Below the pieces are notes generated by a model. It was not told the origin of the DNA. It was given only the letters and a program-made list of their open reading frames with translations, and did not search any database. The translations under genes were made by a program, and so were the position numbers. From positions 1,984,001-2,048,000 of the forward strand of contig NZ_JAUSYH010000001.1 in assembly GCF_030816715.1 (NCBI RefSeq): a stretch of DNA of 64,000 bases, in the 5' to 3' direction. How positions within the stretch are numbered: position 1 is the first letter of the stretch; each line of letters opens with the position of its first letter. Shown in pieces: positions 48,561 through 56,705 of the stretch. The DNA comes from Streptomyces achromogenes. Its GTDB lineage: Bacteria > Actinomycetota > Actinomycetes > Streptomycetales > Streptomycetaceae.

Positions 48561-49178
48561 TCAGTCCAGCACGCGCGCCAGGTACGCCCGCAGCAGCTCG
48601 CGGGTCTCGTCGATCACTTTCGCGTCCCCCTCCGGGTCCACCCGGAAGGCCAGGTGGACGAGCGTGTCCGCGGTCTCCACGGCGATCAGGAAGACCCGGC
48701 GCAGATCGTCGTCGGGTTCGCGGTCGAGGTGGCCGGCGAGCAGTTCGGTGAGGCGGTCGGCGACCCGGTGGTTGGGCTCGGCGTGCCGGGCGCCGACCGG
48801 GATCTGGTTGCCGAAGTCGACGAGGGAGAAGCCGGGGGCGGTGCGCTTCATGGCGAGGTACTCGTCGAGCACGGCGTCCATCGCGGTCCGCCAGTCGCCC
48901 GGCCGGGCTCCGCGCAGACGCTCGGTGACGCGCTCGGAGTAGTGCTCGAGGTTGCGCTGCGCGAGTGCGTCGGCCATCTGCCGCTTGTTGCCGAAGAAGC
49001 GGTAGACCGAGCCGATGGGGACGCCGGCGCGCTCGGCGACCGCCCTGGTGCTCAGGGCGTCGTAGCCGACCTCGTCCAGCAGGTCGGCGCAGGCGTCGAG
49101 GATCCTGGTCAGCCGTTCGGCACTGCGCCGCTGCACGGGCGCACGACGGAGCGATGTCGCTGGGGGCACGGACTTCAT
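48561..49178 (-). CDS. TetR family regulator
   Basis: 205 residues from the ATG at 49178 (GAAGGG at 6 nt). The DNA-binding part is LLDEVGYDALSTRAVAERAGVPIGSVYRFFGNKRQMADAL. The ligand domain includes FSLVDFGNQIPVGARHAEPNHRVADRLTELLAGHLD. It precedes the molybdopterin oxidoreductase gene on the same strand, with the palindrome CATACCGACCGGTATG in the gap. It is likely a local repressor of that enzyme. By position it is SCO1712-like. Confidence 0.88.
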   Translation of the reverse strand: MKSVPPATSLRRAPVQRRSAERLTRILDACADLLDEVGYDALSTRAVAERAGVPIGSVYRFFGNKRQMADALAQRNLEHYSERVTERLRGARPGDWRTAMDAVLDEYLAMKRTAPGFSLVDFGNQIPVGARHAEPNHRVADRLTELLAGHLDREPDDDLRRVFLIAVETADTLVHLAFRVDPEGDAKVIDETRELLRAYLARVLD

Positions 49179-49251
49179 GATGCCCTTCCGTCGCGGCCGG
49201 GTGAACCTCACCCCTGGGTACGGAGAAACATGCCTGATGCACTCAACGCGC

Positions 49252-49842
49252 TCAGGGGGGCGGCGACCCCGTCGGGGACCCCGTCGGCGACCCGCTCGGC
49301 GTCCCCGCCGCGGGCCCGCCGGTCGGCACGGCGGACGCGGCCGACGACTCCGACGCCGTGACGTCCGCCGTGGCCTCCACCGGCTTGCCGTCCACCGCCC
49401 AGACCGTCGCGTCGTCCGCGTACAGGCGGGCGGTCACGTGATGGGTGCCGTGCGGGAGGTAGCCGGCCGGGATGCGGTACGCCAGGGTGCGCAGATCGGC
49501 GACGGGCAGGTCGTCGACGTACAGCCGGGCGAGGCCGCGACCGGTGACCGCCTGGCGCGGCGCCCCCGCGGGCGAGAACCGGAAATTGGCCAGCTTCAGC
49601 CGCACGTTCCAGCCGCCGGAGCCGTCCGGCTGGACCTCCACGCCGACCTCGGGAGCCCCCTTCTTCGCCACCTGGCGGTAGTGGCGCCCGCCGTCGTCCG
49701 TGTGGTCCAGGACCTTGCCGACGGGCGAGGGCGACGCCACGGTCCCCGGTCCGCTCCCGTCGCCGGGGGCGCAGCCCGCGGATCCGGTCAGCAACAGGAC
49801 ACAGAGCGCGAGGGCGGCGGGCAGGGGGCGCGTCCACGACAT
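49252..49842 (-). CDS. Putative lipoprotein
   Basis: 196 residues from the ATG at 49842, which has TAGTGT 7 nt upstream. Signal peptide MSWTRPLPAALALCVLLLTGSAGC with lipobox TGSAGC, the Cys (residue 24) being the lipid attachment site. The mature part is a single small domain (VEVQPDGSGGWNVRLKLANFRFSP, ARLYVDDLPVADLRTLAYRIPAG) that looks like a beta-sandwich; the C-terminus is a Ser/Pro/Thr/Gly repeat tail. Function unknown. It diverges from hmgA. Confidence 0.82.
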   Translation of the reverse strand: MSWTRPLPAALALCVLLLTGSAGCAPGDGSGPGTVASPSPVGKVLDHTDDGGRHYRQVAKKGAPEVGVEVQPDGSGGWNVRLKLANFRFSPAGAPRQAVTGRGLARLYVDDLPVADLRTLAYRIPAGYLPHGTHHVTARLYADDATVWAVDGKPVEATADVTASESSAASAVPTGGPAAGTPSGSPTGSPTGSPPP

Positions 49843-49849
49843 GGTCCGG

Positions 49850-49855
49850 ACACTA
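49850..49855 (-). promoter_or_regulatory. -10 element of leaderless lipoprotein promoter
   Basis: On the minus strand TAGTGT is followed by 7 nt and the ATG at 49842. Confidence 0.5.
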
Positions 49856-49913
49856 GAGCACCGGCCGCCGCACACGGATCCCCCTGAAGTCTGGTTCCGG
49901 CCGTGCCGTGATC

Positions 49914-49931
49914 GTCCTCCGAGAGGAGGAC
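49914..49931. other. Short hairpin between the lipoprotein gene and hmgA
   Basis: GTCCTCC and GGAGGAC pair perfectly around a GAGA tetraloop. It lies just upstream of the hmgA promoter. Role unknown. Confidence 0.4.
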
Positions 49932-49944
49932 ACCGGCGGACCTC

Positions 49945-49973
49945 TTGCGTCCGGGAAAACGCAATCCTACGGT
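49945..49973 (+). promoter_or_regulatory. hmgA promoter with overlapping inverted repeat
   Basis: TTGCGT (49945-49950) and TACGGT (49968-49973) are separated by 17 bp and form a good housekeeping-type -35/-10 pair. The -35 is one arm of TTGCGT-N8-ACGCAA (49945-49964), a likely operator. The leader would be about 25 nt. Confidence 0.6.
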
Positions 49974-50003
49974 GATGCAGAGGAATCAGCGGGCAAGGGA
50001 GCC

Positions 50004-51359
50004 ATGATGAGCAGCGGGGACGCACGCAAGACGGCCGAGGGGCTGGCCCACCTCTGCGGGTTCGGCAACGAACACGCCTCGGAGGCCGTCCCGGGGGCCC
50101 TGCCCGACGGCCGCAACTCGCCCCAGCGCGCGCCGCTCGGCCTGTACGCGGAGCAGCTCAGCGGTACGGCGTTCACCGAGCCGCGCGCCCACAACCGCCG
50201 CTCCTGGCTGTACCGGATCCGCCCGTCGGCCGCGCATCCGGCCTTCACCCGGGCCCCGGACGGGGCGCTGCGCACCGGCCCCTTCACGCAGACCGTCGCC
50301 GATCCGAACCGGCTGCGCTGGGACCCCCTGCCCGAGCCGCCCGAGGGCACCGACTTCCTGGCCGGTCTGTGGACCGTCGGCGGCAACGGGGACGCCGCCC
50401 AGCGCAGCGGCATGGCCGTGCACCTCTACCACGCGAACGCCGGCATGGACCGCGTCTTCGGGAACGCGGACGGCGAGCTGCTGATCGTCCCCGAGCACGG
50501 CGGGCTGCTGCTGCGCACGGAGTTCGGGCTGCTGCACGCCGAGCCCGGCCATGTCGCGCTGATCCCGCGCGGGGTCCGCTTCCGCGTCGACCTGCTGGAC
50601 GACTCCGCCCGCGGTTACGTCTGCGAGAACTACGGCGCCCCCTTCCGCCTCCCCGACCTCGGGCCGATCGGCGCCAACGGCCTCGCCAACCCGCGCGACT
50701 TCCGGGCGCCGGTCGCCGCGTACGAGGACGTCGAGGGGCCGGTGGAGGTGGTCAACAAGTTCTGCGGCCACCTGTGGAGCGCGACCTACGACCACTCCCC
50801 GCTCGACGTCGTCGCCTGGCACGGCAACCTCGTGCCGTACGTGTACGACCTGCGCCGCTTCAACGTCATCGGGACGGTCTCCTACGACCACCCGGACCCG
50901 TCGATCTTCACCGTGCTGACGTCCCCGTCCGACACCCCCGGCCTGGCCGGCGTGGACTTCGTGGTCTTCGCCCCGCGCTGGCTGGTCGGCGAGGACACCT
51001 TCCGGCCGCCCTACTTCCACCGGAACGTGATGAGCGAGTACATGGGCCTGATCGAGGGCGCCTACGACGCCAAGTCGGCCGGGAAGGGCGGCTTCGTGCC
51101 GGGCGGCGGCTCGCTGCACAACATGATGTCGGCGCACGGCCCGGACCGTGAGACGTTCGACCGCGCGAGCGCCGCCGAACTGAAGCCGCACAAGGTCGAC
51201 GACGGGCTGGCGTTCATGTTCGAGACGCGCTGGCCGCTCGTCCTCACCCCGCAGGCGGCCCGGGCGGATCATCTGCAGCAGCGCTACGACGACGTGTGGC
51301 AGGGCCTCGAGCGTCACTTCCGTCCGTCCGCCGGAACGTCCGACGGCACATTGCACTGA
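50004..51359 (+). CDS. hmgA: Homogentisate 1,2-dioxygenase
   Basis: 451 residues, normal length. The start is ATG at 50004 or 50007 (AAGGGA upstream). Family features: [23 protein letters not shown] at the N-terminus and, in the C-terminal cupin, the iron ligands His and Glu in [18 protein letters not shown] and a further His in [15 protein letters not shown]. It opens the ring of homogentisate to maleylacetoacetate in tyrosine and phenylalanine breakdown; loss leads to brown pyomelanin. No other pathway gene is adjacent. The neighbouring GntR gene may regulate it. Confidence 0.95.
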   Translation: MMSSGDARKTAEGLAHLCGFGNEHASEAVPGALPDGRNSPQRAPLGLYAEQLSGTAFTEPRAHNRRSWLYRIRPSAAHPAFTRAPDGALRTGPFTQTVADPNRLRWDPLPEPPEGTDFLAGLWTVGGNGDAAQRSGMAVHLYHANAGMDRVFGNADGELLIVPEHGGLLLRTEFGLLHAEPGHVALIPRGVRFRVDLLDDSARGYVCENYGAPFRLPDLGPIGANGLANPRDFRAPVAAYEDVEGPVEVVNKFCGHLWSATYDHSPLDVVAWHGNLVPYVYDLRRFNVIGTVSYDHPDPSIFTVLTSPSDTPGLAGVDFVVFAPRWLVGEDTFRPPYFHRNVMSEYMGLIEGAYDAKSAGKGGFVPGGGSLHNMMSAHGPDRETFDRASAAELKPHKVDDGLAFMFETRWPLVLTPQAARADHLQQRYDDVWQGLERHFRPSAGTSDGTLH

Positions 51360-51373
51360 ACGTTGCCGACCGG

Positions 51374-51379
51374 TACGGA
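51374..51379 (+). promoter_or_regulatory. Possible -10 of leaderless gntR promoter
   Basis: TACGGA (last base off consensus) is followed by 7 nt and the GTG at 51387. Confidence 0.35.
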
Positions 51380-51386
51380 TAGGCCC

Positions 51387-52136
51387 GTGACCTCCTTCGC
51401 CCCGGACTCGATCGTCCTCACCCGGAAGCTGCCGCTCTGGTACCAGGTGTCGCAGTCGTTGCGCGCCTCGATACTCGGCCGCTCACCCCGCGATCCCCTC
51501 CGGCTGCCGACGGAGGAGCAGCTGGCCGGGCACTACGGGGTGAGCGTGCTGACCATGCGGCAGGCCCTGAAGGAGCTCGAGGACGAGGGGCTGATCACCC
51601 GGCACCGCCGCCGGGGCACGTTCATCGAGCCCACGGCACGACGCGGGGCCCCGGTCCGGCTGCTGGGCTCGGTCGACGCGATCGTGGCCCAGCAGTCCGG
51701 GATGGCGACCGAACTGCTGGACCACGGCCGGGCGGCCGTCCCCGCCGAGGTCGCCGAGCACTTCCCGGACCTGGCGGAGGTGGGCACGTACCACCGCCTG
51801 CGCAGCGACGAGAAGACGGGCGAGCCCACCAACCACGCCCGCAACTACGTCCGCCCCGAGCTCGCCGCCCGCATCGATCCGGACGACCTGGTCCGCTGGC
51901 CGATGACGAAGGTGCTGCGGGACGTCGTCGGCGTGGCCATCGGCCGCATCACCGACACGGTCGAGGCGCGGCTCGCGGACCCGGAGACGGCACGGCTGCT
52001 CGGGGTCCCGCTGCTGAGCCCGATCCTGCACTACACGGGCGTCACCTACGACACCGACGGCCGGGCCCTGGACGCGGCCGTCATCCACTACCGCGGCGAC
52101 CGTTTCTCCTTCACGGTCACTCTCGACGCGACGTGA
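51387..52136 (+). CDS. GntR/HutC family regulator with UTRA domain
   Basis: 249 residues from the GTG at 51387 (VTSFAPDSIVLTRKLPLWYQVSQSLRASI). The winged helix is LPTEEQLAGHYGVSVLTMRQALKELEDEGLITRHRRRGTFI and the C-terminal UTRA ligand domain covers about 95-245 (TYHRLRSDEKTGEP, NYVRPELAARI). It follows hmgA by 27 bp on the same strand; HutC-like proteins often sense intermediates of amino acid breakdown, so control of hmgA through the inverted repeat at its promoter is plausible but unproven. Confidence 0.88.
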   Translation: MTSFAPDSIVLTRKLPLWYQVSQSLRASILGRSPRDPLRLPTEEQLAGHYGVSVLTMRQALKELEDEGLITRHRRRGTFIEPTARRGAPVRLLGSVDAIVAQQSGMATELLDHGRAAVPAEVAEHFPDLAEVGTYHRLRSDEKTGEPTNHARNYVRPELAARIDPDDLVRWPMTKVLRDVVGVAIGRITDTVEARLADPETARLLGVPLLSPILHYTGVTYDTDGRALDAAVIHYRGDRFSFTVTLDAT

Positions 52137-52167
52137 CGCACCGTGCCACGCGGTCCGCGAGCCGTCG

Positions 52168-52173
52168 TACGAT
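52168..52173 (+). promoter_or_regulatory. -10 element of leaderless promoter
   Basis: TACGAT is followed by 7 nt and the GTG at 52181; an ATG at 52172 overlaps the hexamer and is therefore unlikely to be the start. Confidence 0.5.
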
Positions 52174-52180
52174 GCCCGGC

Positions 52181-53338
52181 GTGACGCCCGACGACGCTCC
52201 GCAGCTCGCGGATCTCATGCCGTGGTCCGTCGCACCGCCGCGGCTCGGCCGGGGGTGGCCGACGGCCCCCGACCCGGCGTGTCTCAAGGCCCGCTGGGAC
52301 GCCCTGCTGAAGGCCGAAGGACCCGACCGCGAGGCCCTGTTCGAGCCGACGCGCTCGCGCACCCTGCACACGGCGGTCGGGCAGTTGCCCGGCCGGTCCG
52401 GCGGCACCGAGCGGCTGGCCCGCGCCTTCGGCCCCTGCCCCGAGCCCGTACGGGTGCTGGCGGCGCCCTTCGACGAGCAGTGGCTCATCCCCGACCACCG
52501 TCTTCTCGACGCCGCCCGCCCGGAGCTGTGGCGGGTCGCGGACGACGCGCAGGTGTTCGTGGTGGAGACGCCGCAGACGACGGCGCGGCCTTTGCTGGCG
52601 ACCTCCGTGCTGCCCCTGCTGCGGCCGGGCCGGATCCGGCCGCTGTACCGGCGGCCGGGCGGTGTGGAGCCGAACCTGGCGCCGGGGCTGCCCGACCTGC
52701 TGCGCCGGCTGGGCCACTCCCCCGATCCGGTGGACTTCCTGGCGTGGACCCTCACCGCCGTCCGCCCGGATCTCACCGTCCCGCTCACCCGGGACCGGGA
52801 GCTGTGGGCGCACGGCGTCGAGTCGGGCCGTCGCGTGCTGTGGCTGCTGAGGCGTCACGGCGAGCGGCCCAAACTGCCCGGCGGCCGCCGGCCCTACGTC
52901 CGCGCCCCGATCCCGGCCCGTCCGCTCACCCTGCGGTACGACCGCGACGAGGAGGCCCTGCTGCTGGACGAGGGCCGGGTCTCGCCCGTCCCGCCCGAGG
53001 CGTGGGACGCCGAGTCGGAGCCCGGGGTCCGGGTCCTGGAGCGCTGGTTCGCGGCCCGGACGGCCCAGGAGGCCGAGCCGGGCACGCTGGCCGCGATCCG
53101 CCCGGCGGCCTGGCAGCAGACGTGGACCTCCGAACTCCTGGAACTGATCACGGTGCTGGCGCTGCTCGCGGAAGTCGGCGCGCGGCGGGCCGAGTCGGCC
53201 GCGGCGGACCCGGACACGGTCACCGCGGCGGAGCTGCGCGCGGCGGGCGTCCTGCCGGTCCCGGACGCGGCACGTCACCCGGCGACGGTCCTCGACCACC
53301 ACGAGGAGGGACCGGAGGGCCAGTTCGCCCTCCTCTAG
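52181..53338 (+). CDS. Stand-alone type ISP restriction-modification C-terminal-domain protein
   Basis: 385 residues from GTG 52181 (VTPDDAPQLADLMPW). The stretch ARPLTLRYDRDEEALLLDEGRVSPVPPEAWDAE, then GVRVLERWFAARTA and LAAIRPAAWQQTWTSELLELITVL, matches what I know of the LlaBIII-type (type ISP) C-terminal target-recognition domain. Full type ISP enzymes are about 1500 residues with nuclease, helicase and methyltransferase parts; none of these is present here. Streptomycetes often carry such isolated copies, so it is probably a settled housekeeping or defence-related protein rather than debris. Function unknown. Confidence 0.75.
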   Translation: MTPDDAPQLADLMPWSVAPPRLGRGWPTAPDPACLKARWDALLKAEGPDREALFEPTRSRTLHTAVGQLPGRSGGTERLARAFGPCPEPVRVLAAPFDEQWLIPDHRLLDAARPELWRVADDAQVFVVETPQTTARPLLATSVLPLLRPGRIRPLYRRPGGVEPNLAPGLPDLLRRLGHSPDPVDFLAWTLTAVRPDLTVPLTRDRELWAHGVESGRRVLWLLRRHGERPKLPGGRRPYVRAPIPARPLTLRYDRDEEALLLDEGRVSPVPPEAWDAESEPGVRVLERWFAARTAQEAEPGTLAAIRPAAWQQTWTSELLELITVLALLAEVGARRAESAAADPDTVTAAELRAAGVLPVPDAARHPATVLDHHEEGPEGQFALL

Positions 53339-53431
53339 GGCGTGCTCCGGTAGTGCCGTCCGCGCGGCCCCGGCTCCCGGACCCCACTTCCGGCCCCGGC
53401 TCCCGCATGACAGAGGAGGCGAACAGAGGCC

Positions 53432-54694
53432 ATGATCCACCCCATGGACCAGCCGCCCCAGCCCACGTCCCCACCACCGCGCCGGCCCCAGCCCCAGCGC
53501 CCTCCGGAGCCGCTGCCCCTGGAGGGGCTCACCGTCGTCGCCGTCGAGCAGGCCGTCGCGGCGCCCTTCGCCACCCGGCAGCTCGCCGATCTCGGCGCCC
53601 GGGTGATCAAGGTCGAGCGGATCGACGGCGGGGACTTCGCGCGCGGCTACGACACCGCCGCCGGCGGACTCGCCTCGCACTTCGTGTGGTGCAACCGCGG
53701 CAAGGAATCGATCGCGCTGGACCTGAAGGATCCGCGCGGCCTGGCCGTGGTGCGCCGGCTGATCGCGGGCGCGGACGTGTTCGTGCAGAACCTGGCGCAG
53801 GGGGCCGCGGCCCGGCTGGGCCTGGACGCGGCCACCCTGTGCGCGGCGCACCCGCGGCTGGTGGCGGTCGACGTCTCCGGGTACGGCGCCGGCGGCCCCT
53901 ACGCGGACAAACGGGCGTACGACATGCTCGTGCAGTGCGAGGCGGGGCTGGTGTCGGTGACCGGGACGCCCGGGCAGCCGGTCAAGGCGGGCATCCCGGC
54001 GGCGGACATCGCGGCGGGCATGTACGCCTTCTCGGGGGTGCTGGCCGCGCTGGTGCGACGGGGCACGACCGGGCGGGGCGGCCCGGTGGAGGTGTCGATG
54101 CTGGAGTCGCTGGCGGAGTGGATGGGCCATCCGCTCCATCACACGATGCACGGGGGCGTCCCCCCGCGGCGCACCGGCCTCGCGCACGCGGTGATCGCGC
54201 CCTACGACGCCTACCCGACGGCGGACGGCGAACGGGTGCTGCTGTCGGTGCAGAACGACCGGGAGTGGCGGCGGCTGGCCGAACAGGTCCTCGGCCGACC
54301 CGAGTTGGGGATGGATCCGGCGTATGCGACGAACGCGGCACGGGTGACGAACCGGGAGGGCACGGACGCACTGGTGGCTCAGGCGCTCGGCGCGCTGGCC
54401 GCCGACGAGGCGGTGGCGCGTCTGGAGGGCGCGGGCATCGCCTGCGCACGCCTGAGGGATCTGCCCGGGGTCGCGGAGCATCCGCAGCTGGCGGCCCGTG
54501 GGCGGTGGCGGGAGGTGGGGACGCCGGTCGGGCCGCTGCGGGCACTGCTGCCCCCGGTCACACTGCCGGGTGGGACTGAGGCGCGAATGGGGGACGTGCC
54601 CGCGCTCGGGGAGCACACCGAAGCAGTGCTGCGTGCCGTGGGGATGACGGACGAGGAGATCGCAGCGCTGCGCCGGGACGGTGTGACCGCCTGA
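53432..54694 (+). CDS. CaiB/BaiF family CoA-transferase
   Basis: 420 residues from the ATG at 53432 with GAGG upstream; an ATG at 53444 is possible. A Pro/Gln-rich N-terminal tail of about 30 residues precedes the family fold: PLEGLTVVAVEQAVAAPFATRQLADLGARVIKVER. The catalytic Asp192 lies in KAGIPAADIAAGMYAF, where the acyl-aspartyl intermediate forms. NRGKESIALDLKDPRG is also typical. Class III CoA-transferases move CoA between carboxylic acids; substrates cannot be read from sequence. Confidence 0.92.
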   Translation: MIHPMDQPPQPTSPPPRRPQPQRPPEPLPLEGLTVVAVEQAVAAPFATRQLADLGARVIKVERIDGGDFARGYDTAAGGLASHFVWCNRGKESIALDLKDPRGLAVVRRLIAGADVFVQNLAQGAAARLGLDAATLCAAHPRLVAVDVSGYGAGGPYADKRAYDMLVQCEAGLVSVTGTPGQPVKAGIPAADIAAGMYAFSGVLAALVRRGTTGRGGPVEVSMLESLAEWMGHPLHHTMHGGVPPRRTGLAHAVIAPYDAYPTADGERVLLSVQNDREWRRLAEQVLGRPELGMDPAYATNAARVTNREGTDALVAQALGALAADEAVARLEGAGIACARLRDLPGVAEHPQLAARGRWREVGTPVGPLRALLPPVTLPGGTEARMGDVPALGEHTEAVLRAVGMTDEEIAALRRDGVTA

Positions 54695-54729
54695 GCGCGG
54701 GACTCAGCACATACGGGCGGGCCGGACGG

Positions 54730-55011
54730 TCAGTGCTTGTGCCCGCCGAACAGCGAGCGGCGCAGACGGCGCAGGGGGGCGAAGAGCGAGACGCGGCTCA
54801 CCCGTGCTCGCACCGTCTTCGAGCCGGCGTCGCGAACGGGCTCACGGGCCGTCAGTTCCCGCATGAGCGAGGTCGCCTCGAGCGTCTCGCGCTGCGGAAT
54901 GGCGGGACCCCCCAGTACCGAGAGATGTCGGTCCAGCCGCGAACTGGTCGCGCTGCTCCCGCAGGTGATCGCGGGGACCCTCGCCCTGCTGTGCATCGTT
55001 ATCTGTTCCAT
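54730..55011 (-). CDS. Small conserved hypothetical protein with basic C-terminus
   Basis: 93 residues from the ATG at 55011 (GGGAG at 4 nt). It starts MEQITMHSRARVPAITCGSSATSSRLDRHLSVLGG and ends in an Arg-rich amphipathic helix (LFAPLRRLRRSLFGGHKH). One cysteine. No recognised domain. It is between the convergent CoA-transferase and the anti-sigma gene, in the same direction as the latter. Real coding is supported by the RBS and codon pattern only. Confidence 0.6.
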   Translation of the reverse strand: MEQITMHSRARVPAITCGSSATSSRLDRHLSVLGGPAIPQRETLEATSLMRELTAREPVRDAGSKTVRARVSRVSLFAPLRRLRRSLFGGHKH

Positions 55012-55137
55012 GTCACTCCCCACCCGTACGAGTCCACCCGGCCCGGGCAGGGTAACCCTATCGCCCCGTCGAGGCACACATGTATCGAGCTCACAGGATT
55101 CACCTTCCCCGTAAGGGGGTTGACGACGCCTCCGCGA

Positions 55138-55956
55138 TCACTCTCCGAATCCGACCGATTTCAGGGTGAGTTGGACAACCGGCTGTGTAGTGGGCTGCGG
55201 CGACCCCCCGTCGGGCTCGACGGTCACAGCCAGTGACGTCGCGGCCTTGTCGAGACCGGTGGCGACCAAGGGCGTGTCGCCGGCGAAGAGCCCCAGGGAG
55301 CGCGGTTGCGCGTCGGGGCGCATGAGCCACAGCTGGTGCACCTGCCCGGTCGGGAGATCGCCGTATCCGCTCAAGGTCACGATCGCCTCTCCGTCGGCAG
55401 CGGAAGCGATCACTCCGATACTGCGGCCCCGAGCGTCCCGCCCGGTGCTCGCCCGGGCGTCGGGAGCTGCGAGAACGTGGGCGATCTCACGTGCCTGGGC
55501 GCGCTCGGCGTTCAGCTCGTCCCGGGTCCGGTCGGCCTGGACGGCGAACAGCGAGGCGACGACGAGGGCCGCGGCGGCGGTGGCCGTCGCGAACGGCACG
55601 AACAGCGGGCGGCGCGCGCGGGGCGCTCGGGAGCGTTTGGGCGGCGGCTGCGTGCCCCAGACGTGCGGGGGCAGTTGGGGCGCATGCTCCCGGGCAGGGG
55701 CGCGCGAGGACTCCTGCGGGGTTCTCTGCACCGCGGCCAGCACCCGGTCGCGCAGCGCGGCCGGCGGTGGGGCGGCGGTCGACCAGGCGAGCCGTACGGC
55801 GTCCTCGGTCAGCGCCCGCACCTCGGCCGAGCAGCGGTCGCAGGTCTTCAGGTGCTTGTCGAAGCGGCGCCGCTCGTCCCCTTCGAGGGCGTCGAGCGCG
55901 TAGGGGGCGGCCAGCGAGTGAAGATCCTCCCGGCGGAACATCCCGAGGATGCTCAT
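55138..55956 (-). CDS. rskA: RskA-family zinc anti-sigma factor
   Basis: 272 residues. The N-terminal anti-sigma domain has the zinc motif His35-x3-Cys39-x2-Cys42 (HLKTCDRC) and a helix that binds sigma. One membrane helix (about 118-140, PFATATAAAALVVASLFAVQA) is followed by an extracellular RskA-type domain (VIASAADGEAIVTLSGYGDLPTGQVHQLWLM). Its ATG overlaps the sigma gene stop by 4 bp. It should hold the ECF sigma factor at the membrane and release it on regulated proteolysis. Confidence 0.9.
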   Translation of the reverse strand: MSILGMFRREDLHSLAAPYALDALEGDERRRFDKHLKTCDRCSAEVRALTEDAVRLAWSTAAPPPAALRDRVLAAVQRTPQESSRAPAREHAPQLPPHVWGTQPPPKRSRAPRARRPLFVPFATATAAAALVVASLFAVQADRTRDELNAERAQAREIAHVLAAPDARASTGRDARGRSIGVIASAADGEAIVTLSGYGDLPTGQVHQLWLMRPDAQPRSLGLFAGDTPLVATGLDKAATSLAVTVEPDGGSPQPTTQPVVQLTLKSVGFGE

Positions 55957-56495
55957 ACGGCGCCTCCCAGGCAGTCGCGCAGCCGCGTGAGCCCGTCGCG
56001 CATCCGTGTCTTGACCGTGCCGAGCGGCAACGACAACCGGTCGGCCACCTCACGGTACGTGTAGCCGTCGTAGTAGGCGAGGGTGACGGACTGCCGCTGA
56101 AGCGCCGTCAGGCGGTCGAGGCAGCGGCGCACCCACTCGCGTTCCAGTCCGGCCTCGACCTCCTCCGTCACCTGGTCGAAGGCGGGGTCGTGGTAGCGGC
56201 GTCCCTCACGTTGCTCGCGGTCCACGGCGGCGCGGGCGCTGCGCACCCGGTCGACGGCGCGGCGGTGCGCGAGGGTGAGGATCCAGGAGAGGGCGCTGCC
56301 GCGGCTCGGGTCGAAGCGGCCGGCGGAGCGCCAGGCCTCGAGAAGGACCTCCTGGGCGACCTCCTCCGACTGCGCGGGGTCCCGCACGACCCGCCGGACG
56401 AGCCCGAACACCGGCCCGGACACCAGCCCGTAGAGCTGTTCGAAGGCCTTCTGGTCGCCTCCCGCCACGAGCACCAGAAGCTCGTCCGCCTCCAT
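55953..56495 (-). CDS. sigK: ECF RNA polymerase sigma factor (SigK-like)
   Basis: 180 residues from the ATG at 56495 with GGGGGA upstream. Region 2 (FEQLYGLVSGPVFGLVRRVVRDPAQSEEVAQEVLLEAWRSAGRFDP) and region 4 (LTALQRQSVTLAYYDGYTYREVADRLSLPLGTVKTRMRDGL) are intact, with the SALSWILTLAHRRAVDRVR linker typical of the SigK/ECF19 group. The next gene, an RskA anti-sigma, overlaps by 4 bp. It diverges from the DUF4331 operon across 210 bp, which is the obvious target. The symbol is by group and not by orthology. Confidence 0.9.
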   Translation of the reverse strand: MEADELLVLVAGGDQKAFEQLYGLVSGPVFGLVRRVVRDPAQSEEVAQEVLLEAWRSAGRFDPSRGSALSWILTLAHRRAVDRVRSARAAVDREQREGRRYHDPAFDQVTEEVEAGLEREWVRRCLDRLTALQRQSVTLAYYDGYTYREVADRLSLPLGTVKTRMRDGLTRLRDCLGGAV

Positions 56496-56705
56496 GCCGT
56501 CCCCCTTCCTGCGGCCGCCGCACCCTGGCCGCCCCGTCACACCCGGCATCCGCAACGCACACACCTCCGGGGAGGGGGTACGGATCCGAGGGCCGAAAAC
56601 GCGGGCGAGCAGGAAATTAAAAGTTTTTTGGTTTCGACCAATCCGAACCGCCCCTCCGCTCCGTATCTCTGTCCGTCAGGCAACTTGGCACAGAGGACGG
56701 ACGGC
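56496..56705. promoter_or_regulatory. Divergent promoter region with an unusual AT-rich tract
   Basis: 210 bp between sigK and the DUF4331 gene. A 25-bp stretch at about 56611-56636 (GAAATTAAAAGTTTTTT core) is far lower in GC than anything around it. CGAACCG at 56644-56650 could be part of an ECF -35, but I could not match a full -35/-10 pair. Confidence 0.5.
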
